Shown one piece after another: positions 1 to 7,118 of a stretch of 20,201 nucleotides of DNA (its first letter is position 1; every line of letters starts with the position of its first letter). Under the pieces are notes generated by a model. The model saw only the letters and a list, made by a program, of their open reading frames with translations. It had not been told where the DNA came from and did no database searches. This DNA is from Firmicutes bacterium UBA5420 (GTDB lineage Bacteria > Bacillota > Limnochordia > Darwinibacteriales > Darwinibacteriaceae). The stretch covers positions 24,410-44,610 of the forward strand of contig DHNI01000095.1 in NCBI GenBank assembly GCA_002409455.1, written 5' to 3'. A program made the translations under genes and the position numbers.

Positions 1-170
1 TGGTCAAAATGGGGTCAGCTCCAACTGACCTGGATCAAGACGGTATCCCTGATTGGTGGGAAGAGAAACACGGACTTGATCCTCGTGATTCGTCTGATGC
101 ACTGCACATGTCCAAATGTGGCTACACCTATCTAGAACTATATCTCAACTCTCTATGTGATGGATATTAA
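1..170 (+). CDS. C-terminus of a secreted protein with a calcium-type DxDxDG repeat, possibly a polysaccharide lyase (partial)
   Basis: An open frame runs in from the left edge (first complete codon at position 3) to TAA at 168-170, giving 55 residues. It contains TDLDQDGIPDWWEEKHGLDP followed by a GYTYLELYLNSL-like end. The D-x-D-x-D-G-I-P-D-W-W-E pattern is the bacterial thrombospondin-type-3 style calcium-binding repeat. Together with a G-Y-T-x-L-E-x-Y-L-N tail it is a familiar C-terminal arrangement in secreted pectate lyases and other carbohydrate-active enzymes. The catalytic part is outside the window, so the enzyme class is inference. The next gene starts 24 bp downstream with no visible terminator, so the two are probably co-transcribed and this protein may generate the oligosaccharide that the downstream transporters import. 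The C-terminus could also belong to another secreted adhesin or hydrolase. Confidence 0.7.
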   Translation, partial: VKMGSAPTDLDQDGIPDWWEEKHGLDPRDSSDALHMSKCGYTYLELYLNSLCDGY

Positions 171-194
171 GGCAAGGAATGGGGTGTTCATTTC

Positions 195-3149
195 ATGCGA
201 AAAGACGTAAGTCTGATCAGCATTACCATAGTGGTGCTCCTTCTGGCTTTGGCTCTTACCACTTATGCCCAGCCTCGCCCGGAGAGGCCCGTAGAGTATG
301 AGCGCGAATTGACATACCAAGACTATCTAGAACAAATGCGCGGTGTTGCTCGTCCTCAAACGGAGATCATGATTCCAGGTCATGCATTTTTGCTGCGTGA
401 CCAACCGGTGGCGCTGCGGTTACTTCCTGGATTTCATCAGCAAGCGGTGGTCTCCCCTGAGACTGGCTACCTCGAATGGGAAGTAGAAATCGACGAGCCG
501 GGTTTGTACAATATTGCCTTTTACTACTACCCACTACCAGGCAAGGACGCCACCATCGAACGCGAACTGTTGATCAACGGAGAAAGACCCTTTGCAGGTA
601 GCCGATTTTTACAGTTTAAGCGCATGTGGAAAGATGGGGGAGGCTTTGTGGTCGACGTTCTAGGTAATGAGATTCGTCCAACCCAGGTAGAAGAGCCACG
701 CTGGATAGAACAGCCCCTTGTGGATAACTTAGGCTATGTGCAAGAGCCCTATCAATTCTATTTTAAGCAAGGTTTAAACATCATTCGCCTCGTATCTAGG
801 GTTGAACCCATGGCTATCGGTTATATCAAGTTATATCAAGCGGATATTCTACCGTCTTATGAGCAAGTGCTCGCGGAGTATCAAACCCTAGGTTTTACAG
901 AGGTTGCCGATGCGTTTGTAAAGATCCAAGGGGAACACTCTACCCTTCGCTCTGATTCGACCTTGTTTCCTATTGCCGATCATGGCGATCCGACGTTAGA
1001 ACCATATCATCCAGCCGAGATTCGGCTTAATACCATTGGAGGTCATCGCTTTAGTAGACCTGGCCAGTGGATTTCCTGGGACTTTGAAGTGCCACAAGAT
1101 GGATTTTATAAAATCGCGATTAAAGGCAAGCATGGAGAAATCGGAACCTATACGAATAGGAAGGTCTTAATCGACGGACAGACTCCCTATGCTGAACTTA
1201 ACAGTGTCCAATTCCCTTATGCTTCAGGGTACCAGATGACGGTTCTAAGCGACCCAGAAACCAAAGAGCCTTACTTAATTCCCCTGTCTAAAGGGCAGCA
1301 TGAATTACGGTTCGAAGTGGTGCTAGGAGCTTTAAGTGATGTGTTACGTGTTGTTGAAGACAGCCTCTATGAACTGAATACCATTTATCGGCGCATCATC
1401 ATGGTCACCTCCAGCAATCCTGATCCTCGTCGTAGCTATGAGCTGGCCCGTAAGTTACCCGATGTCATCGAGCGCATTGCTGTGCAAGCACAGGTTTTCG
1501 AGGATCTTGTTCAAGACTTTGCTGCAGTTACGGGGATGGAGGGCGGGCATACTGGCATTTTAAGGCAACAGGCACATTTGTTGCAGAGAATGGCCGCTGA
1601 TCCAGAAATGATCCCTAGACTCCTCGGTGAATACCGGGATAACATCAGTGCCATTGGTACATGGATTTTCGCCACTCGCGAGCAGCCTCTGCAAATTGAC
1701 TATATCATTGTGGCAGCACCAGATGCTGATCTACCTGAGGCCACAGCTAACGTGGGGCAACGCCTAGGTCATGAGATGAGGGCCTTAGCGGCATCATTTA
1801 CACATGACTATACTCTAATTGGTGATATGCCAGGCGGAGCAGATAGTCAGGATCAAAAACCACTCACTGTCTGGGTTAGTGCTGGGCGTGACCAAGCTCA
1901 GGTAATTAAGAGTATGATCGATGACACCTTCCGCTTAGAAACGGGGATTCCTGTCAATTTGCAGCTCGTCGAAAACATGAATGCACTTTTGGTTCAGGCT
2001 ACGATTGCGGGCACTGGACCAGATGTAGCCATGGGATTGAATATCCCTGATCCGATGAACTTTGGACTACGGGGCGCACTACACAATCTGAAGGAATTTG
2101 CTGATTATGATCAAGTAGTCGAACGCTTTATGCCAAGTGCCATGGTTCCTTTTATGTTCCGTGACCAGGTGTATGCCCTTCCTGATCAGCAGGAATTTCC
2201 GATGATGTTTTATCGGCAGGACATTTTGACGGAATTAGGGCTCACCGTGCCCCAGACCTGGGATGATGTGTACAGCATTCTCCCTATCTTGCACCGCAAT
2301 AATATGACGATTGGCATCGGCTACAACATCTTTTTTACTCTTCTCTACCAAAGGGGTTTGCCTATGTACAAGGCCGATGGTGTGGAGACATATCTCGATA
2401 CGGAAACAGCAATCCAGACATTCCGTGAACTAACCGAGCTGTTTAACTTGTATGATCTCCCCATCGAGTTTAATGCCGAAAATCGATTTCGCTTGGGCGA
2501 AATGCCTATCGTTATTTCAAACTATAGCTTGTTTAATCGCTTGGCGGTCTTTGCTCCAGAACTTAGAGGTGAATGGGATTTTTCCTTCGTTCCAGGAACA
2601 GTCGGCCCTGATGGCAGCGTTATCCGCACAGTGGCCCCCATGCAATCTGAGGCGACAACTGTATTGCAACAGCAAGGCCGTGGCGGCCCTGCAGTTGTGA
2701 TTACTTCGACAGCAGATAATAAGAATGATGCTTGGCAGTTTTTAAAGTGGTGGACCCGGGAAGACACCCAAATTAGGTTCGGCCGCGAACTAGAAAGCCT
2801 TATGGGCGAAGCTGGCAGATATCCCACATCGAATGTGGAGGCCTTTAAACAGCTTCCCTGGAGTGTGGAAGAACGGGAAAAGCTCTTGGCTCAATGGGCC
2901 TGGGTCGAAGGGAATGGAGAAGTTCCGGGCAGTTACTACATGACTCGCATGTTTGAATGGGCTTTTCGAGCCGTTGTGATCCAGCAAAAGCCAATTAGAG
3001 AAACATTGTTGGAGTATGATCGACAAATCAATTATGAGTTACAGGTTAAGCGTAGCGAGTTTGGGCTGGAAACCGATTTGCGGGATGTCCCCGAGCGGTG
3101 GCAAGAGCTGTATTGGGATAAGTTTACCCACGTTAAGGCGGGAGGGTAG
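195..3149 (+). CDS. ABC sugar transporter solute-binding protein with two N-terminal jelly-roll-like domains
   Basis: A 984-residue exported protein, more than twice the usual 400-450 residues of a family 1 solute-binding protein. Residues 1-25 form a signal peptide ending TYA, with no lipobox Cys. Residues about 60-215 and 275-385 are beta-rich and resemble galactose-binding or CBM-type jelly rolls (for example GYLEWEVEIDEPGLYNIAFY at 91-110 and a similar WISWDFEVPQDGFYKIAIKG at 292-311). Residues 400-500 look helical. Residues about 555-960 are the SBP_bac_1 fold, with GTGPDVAMG at 607-615, YALPDQQEFPMMFYRQD at 660-676 and a DAWQFLKWWT segment at 845-854. It should bind an oligosaccharide outside the membrane and hand it to the permeases that follow 6 bp downstream. 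The ATG is preceded by GGGGTG at 181-186. The solute-binding assignment is strong; carbohydrate binding by the N-terminal domains is inferred. Confidence 0.88.
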   Translation: MRKDVSLISITIVVLLLALALTTYAQPRPERPVEYERELTYQDYLEQMRGVARPQTEIMIPGHAFLLRDQPVALRLLPGFHQQAVVSPETGYLEWEVEIDEPGLYNIAFYYYPLPGKDATIERELLINGERPFAGSRFLQFKRMWKDGGGFVVDVLGNEIRPTQVEEPRWIEQPLVDNLGYVQEPYQFYFKQGLNIIRLVSRVEPMAIGYIKLYQADILPSYEQVLAEYQTLGFTEVADAFVKIQGEHSTLRSDSTLFPIADHGDPTLEPYHPAEIRLNTIGGHRFSRPGQWISWDFEVPQDGFYKIAIKGKHGEIGTYTNRKVLIDGQTPYAELNSVQFPYASGYQMTVLSDPETKEPYLIPLSKGQHELRFEVVLGALSDVLRVVEDSLYELNTIYRRIIMVTSSNPDPRRSYELARKLPDVIERIAVQAQVFEDLVQDFAAVTGMEGGHTGILRQQAHLLQRMAADPEMIPRLLGEYRDNISAIGTWIFATREQPLQIDYIIVAAPDADLPEATANVGQRLGHEMRALAASFTHDYTLIGDMPGGADSQDQKPLTVWVSAGRDQAQVIKSMIDDTFRLETGIPVNLQLVENMNALLVQATIAGTGPDVAMGLNIPDPMNFGLRGALHNLKEFADYDQVVERFMPSAMVPFMFRDQVYALPDQQEFPMMFYRQDILTELGLTVPQTWDDVYSILPILHRNNMTIGIGYNIFFTLLYQRGLPMYKADGVETYLDTETAIQTFRELTELFNLYDLPIEFNAENRFRLGEMPIVISNYSLFNRLAVFAPELRGEWDFSFVPGTVGPDGSVIRTVAPMQSEATTVLQQQGRGGPAVVITSTADNKNDAWQFLKWWTREDTQIRFGRELESLMGEAGRYPTSNVEAFKQLPWSVEEREKLLAQWAWVEGNGEVPGSYYMTRMFEWAFRAVVIQQKPIRETLLEYDRQINYELQVKRSEFGLETDLRDVPERWQELYWDKFTHVKAGG

Positions 3150-3155
3150 CATGCA

Positions 3156-4052
3156 ATGAGTACATGGGCGAGGATCAAAAAGCATAAGGTATCATATCTC
3201 TTTATTGCTCCTTTTGGAATTCTGTTTTTTACGTTCACTGTGATTCCAGTCTTGGTCGCGGTCGTTTTGAGTTTTACGAACTTTAACATGCTCCAACCAC
3301 CATCGTTTGTGGGTTGGGGCAACTATGTACGGCTATTTCTAGAAGATGAGATCTTTTTGATTGCCATAAAAAATACGTTTGTTTTTGCGGCCATAACAGG
3401 TCCCATTAGTTATTTAGCCTGCTTTTTAGTGGCTTGGTTGATTAATGAGCTCAGACCTTGGCTGCGGGCTATTTTGACTCTTCTGTTTTATGCGCCTGCC
3501 ATCTCCGGCAAAGCCTACTATATTTGGACCATTATCTTCAGTGGTGATACCTATGGCATTGTTAACGCCAACCTTTTGTTCTGGGGAATCATTGATCGAC
3601 CTATACAATGGTTGAATGATCCCGCTTATATCATGCCTATCACAATTCTAGTTGTCCTTTGGATGAGTTTAGGTACAAGTTTCTTAGTGTTTATTGCGGG
3701 ACTGCAGGGCATAGATCAAAGACTGTATGAAGCTGGCGCAATAGATGGCATTCGCAATCGCTGGCAGGAGTTGTGGCATTTAACTATTCCCATGATGCGT
3801 GGCTACTTGATGTTTGGAGCTATTATGGCGATTACGAGTTCATTTACGATTTTTAACGAAATCCGTGACTTAACTGGGTTTCCCAGTACAGATTATGCCG
3901 CCCACACCATTATACAGGCCTTGCAGGATCATGGTAGCATCCGCTTCGAGATGGGCTATGCATCTGCAATTGCTGTAGTGTTGTTTATGACAATGCTCAC
4001 CATTCAACGCGTTGTTCAAAGGTTATTGGATCGAGTTGGAGGAGGCCAATGA
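3156..4052 (+). CDS. Carbohydrate ABC transporter permease, MalF/UgpA type
   Basis: A 298-residue integral membrane protein of the CUT1 sugar-importer family. The first membrane helix is at about residues 13-40. The cytoplasmic EAA loop that docks on the ATPase is seen as EAGAIDG at 192-198, followed by the usual I-P at 211-212. It should form half of a heterodimeric channel with the next gene, whose start overlaps its stop by 4 bp. The start at 3156 is supported by GGGAGGG at 3140-3146; the nearer ATG at 3151 runs straight into a stop. Length and topology are typical. It resembles the permeases of Bacillus-type rhamnogalacturonan importers (YesP/LplB-like), but the substrate cannot be read from the sequence. 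No ATPase gene is nearby, so a shared MsmX/UgpC-type ATPase encoded elsewhere is likely. Confidence 0.92.
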   Translation: MSTWARIKKHKVSYLFIAPFGILFFTFTVIPVLVAVVLSFTNFNMLQPPSFVGWGNYVRLFLEDEIFLIAIKNTFVFAAITGPISYLACFLVAWLINELRPWLRAILTLLFYAPAISGKAYYIWTIIFSGDTYGIVNANLLFWGIIDRPIQWLNDPAYIMPITILVVLWMSLGTSFLVFIAGLQGIDQRLYEAGAIDGIRNRWQELWHLTIPMMRGYLMFGAIMAITSSFTIFNEIRDLTGFPSTDYAAHTIIQALQDHGSIRFEMGYASAIAVVLFMTMLTIQRVVQRLLDRVGGGQ

Positions 4053-4933
4053 TGAAGATGCCTTTGATTAAGAAAATCACTTGGACGAAACGGAGGGTGT
4101 CTCGTTCAGCTGGGGGAGATATTTTCATTTTTGTGGTGCTCGCTGTTATGGCAACGTTTATGGCTTTGCCGATGATTTTGGCAGTGAGTAATGCTTTCAA
4201 GCCACTAAATGAGTTCTTTATATTTCCACCACGGCTTTTGGTGCGCAATCCAAGCATGGATAACTTCCTAAATCTTTTTAATATCATGGCTGGTTCATGG
4301 GTGCCCTTATCCCGTTATTTGCTCAATTCACTCATCATCGTAGTGTTTGGAACGGTGGGGAACGTGGTTTTTGCTTCGATGGCAGCGTACGCCATCTCCA
4401 AACATCGATTTCCGGGAGCCAACATTTTCATGGGTATGATTGTGTTATCGTTGATGTTTGCCAAAGAGGTGACGAACATCCCCAATTACGTCCTTATTGC
4501 ATCCTTTGGCTGGATTGATACTTACCAAGCTGTCATCGTCCCCAGTTGGGGTTCGACTTTGGGTCTTTATTTGATGAAGAACTTTATTGATGCGATGATT
4601 CCTGATTCTGTATTAGAGGCTGCTCGCATTGATGGTGCCAGTGAGTTTCGTATTTTCTGGCAGTTGGTGATGCCCATTGTTAAGCCGGCATGGTTAACCA
4701 TGATTATTCTCCTCTTTCAGGACTTATGGAAGACGACGGGGGGGAACTTCATTTATTCAGAGGAGCTGAGAACGTTACCGTCGGCCCTAGGTCAGATTGT
4801 AGCAGGTGGGGTAGCTCGCCAAGGTGTAGGAGCCGCCGTTATCCTGATTATGATGATTGTCCCGATTGTTGTTTTCTTGGTCAATCAAAGTAGAATCCTC
4901 GAAACGATGGGTACTTCGGGCATGGCTAACTAG
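4049..4933 (+). CDS. Carbohydrate ABC transporter permease, MalG/UgpE type
   Basis: A 294-residue CUT1-family inner-membrane permease and the partner of the preceding gene. It has a first membrane segment at about residues 25-48, the conserved N-S-L-I-I start of the permease core near residue 93, and an EAA loop reading EAARIDGASEFRIFWQLVMP at 190-209, which contacts the ATPase. Translation is coupled to the upstream gene: its ATG at 4049 overlaps that gene's TGA, and a second ATG at 4052 is better spaced from the GGAGG at 4041-4045, so the protein may begin one codon later. Length and motifs are normal for a MalG-type subunit. The substrate is unknown; from context it is likely the oligosaccharide bound by the large solute-binding protein. 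Confidence 0.92.
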   Translation: MMKMPLIKKITWTKRRVSRSAGGDIFIFVVLAVMATFMALPMILAVSNAFKPLNEFFIFPPRLLVRNPSMDNFLNLFNIMAGSWVPLSRYLLNSLIIVVFGTVGNVVFASMAAYAISKHRFPGANIFMGMIVLSLMFAKEVTNIPNYVLIASFGWIDTYQAVIVPSWGSTLGLYLMKNFIDAMIPDSVLEAARIDGASEFRIFWQLVMPIVKPAWLTMIILLFQDLWKTTGGNFIYSEELRTLPSALGQIVAGGVARQGVGAAVILIMMIVPIVVFLVNQSRILETMGTSGMAN

Positions 4934-4959
4934 CGATTTTGCTAAGTGAGGTGATGATC

Positions 4960-7104
4960 TTGAACATACGACAGGGTAGTTTGCTCATCATTGTTTTTGT
5001 GTTCGTAATGCTTGGTGCTCAGGTGGTTAACGGTACGAGCTTGAGTTATACCTACAATTATTGGCACCATATGATGCCAGCACCACATGCTTATGTTCCT
5101 GATCGAGCTATTTATGGCCATCACCTTGGTGTGGGTTCATTTAGTAACCCCCAGGATCTTTTTGCCACAGAAACAGGTTTTCTTTATATCTTAGATTCAG
5201 GGAATCATCGCATTATTCAACTCGATAGCCAAGGGGCTCTGGTGCGGGTGATTGATGGTTTTGTGGACGGGGCAGATCAGGGTACACTAAATAATCCTAC
5301 AGGTCTTCATGTAAGTCCGGAAGGGGATCTGTACATCGCCGATAGGGGCAATGGGCGAATTGTGGTTCTAGATGATGAGCTCCATGCCTGGTTGATTATT
5401 GAGTCACCTGCAATTCAAGCTCCTGAATATTTTGAAGCGGATTTCCGTTTTCGTCCTGTAAAGATCACAAGCGATGATCAGGGCACGATCTATGTTATAG
5501 CCACTGGCGTTTATGATGGAATTTTAGAATTCGATGCTCAAGGTCACTTCTTAGGCTTTAAGGGGGCTCCCCGTGTGACCCCTTCGGTTATTGATTATAT
5601 TTGGCGTCAAATTGCCACAGACGCCCAGAAAGAACGGATGGCTCTCTTTTTGCCTGTGGAACACAGCAATTTGGCTGTGGACGAACGGGGTTTTGTTTAT
5701 GCTACTGCGGTTGGAGAAGGGCTTCCCATTGAAGAGCGTATTCGGCGTTTAAATACAGCAGGGCGCGACATTTTAATTCGTAACTTGGGTCTACCACCCA
5801 TAGGTGATTTTGTAGAGGCTGATCAAGCTGAATCCACTATGGTCGACATATTGCCTGGGGACTATGGAACCTATTCTGTCTTAGATCGCGTGCGGGGACG
5901 GGTTTTCACCTATGATTCCACCGGAAACTTGCTCTATGTGTTTGGCGGGCTAGGCAATACGTTGGGAACCTTCCGTAACCCTGTTGCTTTAGCTAATTTT
6001 GATGGAAATATGCTTGTTTTGGACTCGCTTAAAAACAGCGTGACCGTCTTTTCGCCTACGGAGTACCAACGGACGATCTTTGCAGCTTTAGGCCATTATG
6101 ATACTGGGCATTTTGATGAAGCAGCCTTGCTGTGGGCCAAAGTCTTGGAGCTGAACACCAACTATGATTTGGCGTATACAGGCACAGGTAATGCCCATTT
6201 TCTGCAGGGGGAGTACGCCGAAGCAATGGAAGCCTTCCGCCTAGCCAATAACCGAACTGCCTATTCAGAAGCTTATCGCTTCTATCGGAGAGACTACCTT
6301 GGTGATAAGTTTGGGATTGTAGCCACAATTGTTGGTGGTATCCTTCTCGTTATTATGTGGGCTTGTCGCCCCAAGGAGCACAAGCGTGATGTTGGCGAAG
6401 CTATGGGTGAGGTAGCAGCCACGTACATGGCTGTAAAAGCGTGGGAAGAGCAAAAGCAGCGCGGTTTTATCGTTAATCTGCGGAGAATTTACCATGGCTT
6501 GCGGTATGCTCTTCGCTTAATTACGAGCCCCTTCGAGGGTTTTTGGGATTTGAAGCACGAAAAGCGAGGCAACGTTCCGGCAGCTATGACGATTTTAGGT
6601 CTGGTCGTGTTGACATACGTCATTATGCGGCAGTACACAGGCTTTCTGTTCAATACACGTAATCCTAAAGAACTGAACATTCTTTTGGAGATCTTTAGTA
6701 TTGTTTTCCCCTTTTTCCTGTGGTCGGCCATCAATTGGTCCTTGACAACGCTGATGGATGGTAAGGGAAGTTTTGCGGATATTGTGATTGCCACAGCCTA
6801 TGCCCTAACGCCCATCATCCTTTTGAACTTGCCAGCTACTTTGCTTAGCAATTTTCTTACGCTTCAGGAAGGTGCATTTTATCACTTCTTCTTTTATCTA
6901 TCTTTGCTGTGGGCTCTTGGTCTGCTATTTTTTGGAACAATGGTCACCCATGACTATAGTTTTGGCGGCACTGTTTTTGTTGTAGCATGCATCATTATTG
7001 GCATCGGGATCGCCTTATTTATAGGCATGCTGTTTGTAGATATTCTTCTACAGTTATTCGGGTTTTTTGTGGAAGTGTACCAGGAGTTGATTTTTAGGTT
7101 GTAG
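4960..7104 (+). CDS. Membrane-anchored NHL beta-propeller/TPR protein with C-terminal Yip1 domain
   Basis: About 714 residues from the TTG at 4960. I chose this start because GAGGTGAT at 4948-4955 lies 6 bases upstream and would be inside the gene if earlier codons were used. An N-terminal hydrophobic leader (residues 6-24) exports the protein. NHL-type blades follow (FLYILDSGNHRIIQLDSQG at about 74-92, LYIADRGNGRIVVLDDE at 124-140, and another at about 315-365). A TPR-like pair lies at about 370-440 (LGHYDTGHFDEAALLWAKVL and FLQGEYAEAMEAFRLA). There is a membrane helix at about 450-468, and a five-helix Yip1-like domain fills about 505-714. The propeller and TPR should face outward and the Yip1 part sits in the membrane. 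The role is unknown. Its position between two transporter modules suggests a scaffold or sensor for glycan uptake, which is inference. Confidence 0.85.
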   Translation: MNIRQGSLLIIVFVFVMLGAQVVNGTSLSYTYNYWHHMMPAPHAYVPDRAIYGHHLGVGSFSNPQDLFATETGFLYILDSGNHRIIQLDSQGALVRVIDGFVDGADQGTLNNPTGLHVSPEGDLYIADRGNGRIVVLDDELHAWLIIESPAIQAPEYFEADFRFRPVKITSDDQGTIYVIATGVYDGILEFDAQGHFLGFKGAPRVTPSVIDYIWRQIATDAQKERMALFLPVEHSNLAVDERGFVYATAVGEGLPIEERIRRLNTAGRDILIRNLGLPPIGDFVEADQAESTMVDILPGDYGTYSVLDRVRGRVFTYDSTGNLLYVFGGLGNTLGTFRNPVALANFDGNMLVLDSLKNSVTVFSPTEYQRTIFAALGHYDTGHFDEAALLWAKVLELNTNYDLAYTGTGNAHFLQGEYAEAMEAFRLANNRTAYSEAYRFYRRDYLGDKFGIVATIVGGILLVIMWACRPKEHKRDVGEAMGEVAATYMAVKAWEEQKQRGFIVNLRRIYHGLRYALRLITSPFEGFWDLKHEKRGNVPAAMTILGLVVLTYVIMRQYTGFLFNTRNPKELNILLEIFSIVFPFFLWSAINWSLTTLMDGKGSFADIVIATAYALTPIILLNLPATLLSNFLTLQEGAFYHFFFYLSLLWALGLLFFGTMVTHDYSFGGTVFVVACIIIGIGIALFIGMLFVDILLQLFGFFVEVYQELIFRL

Positions 7105-7118
7105 GGGGGAGAAGTGCT

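Noticed and set aside
211..460. Possible separate carbohydrate-binding gene upstream of the solute-binding domain
   Set aside because: The frame is continuous from 195 to 3149, with no internal ribosome binding site and stop, so it is one fused protein.
3151..3158. ATG at 3151 as the start of the first permease
   Set aside because: It is followed by CAA TGA, so it encodes only two residues; ATG 3156 is in the permease frame.
4939..4959. Upstream start codons (TTG 4939, GTG 4951, ATG 4954) for the NHL/Yip1 gene
   Set aside because: Using them would place the obvious ribosome binding site GAGGTGAT inside the coding region. TTG 4960 has correct spacing and begins a normal signal peptide.
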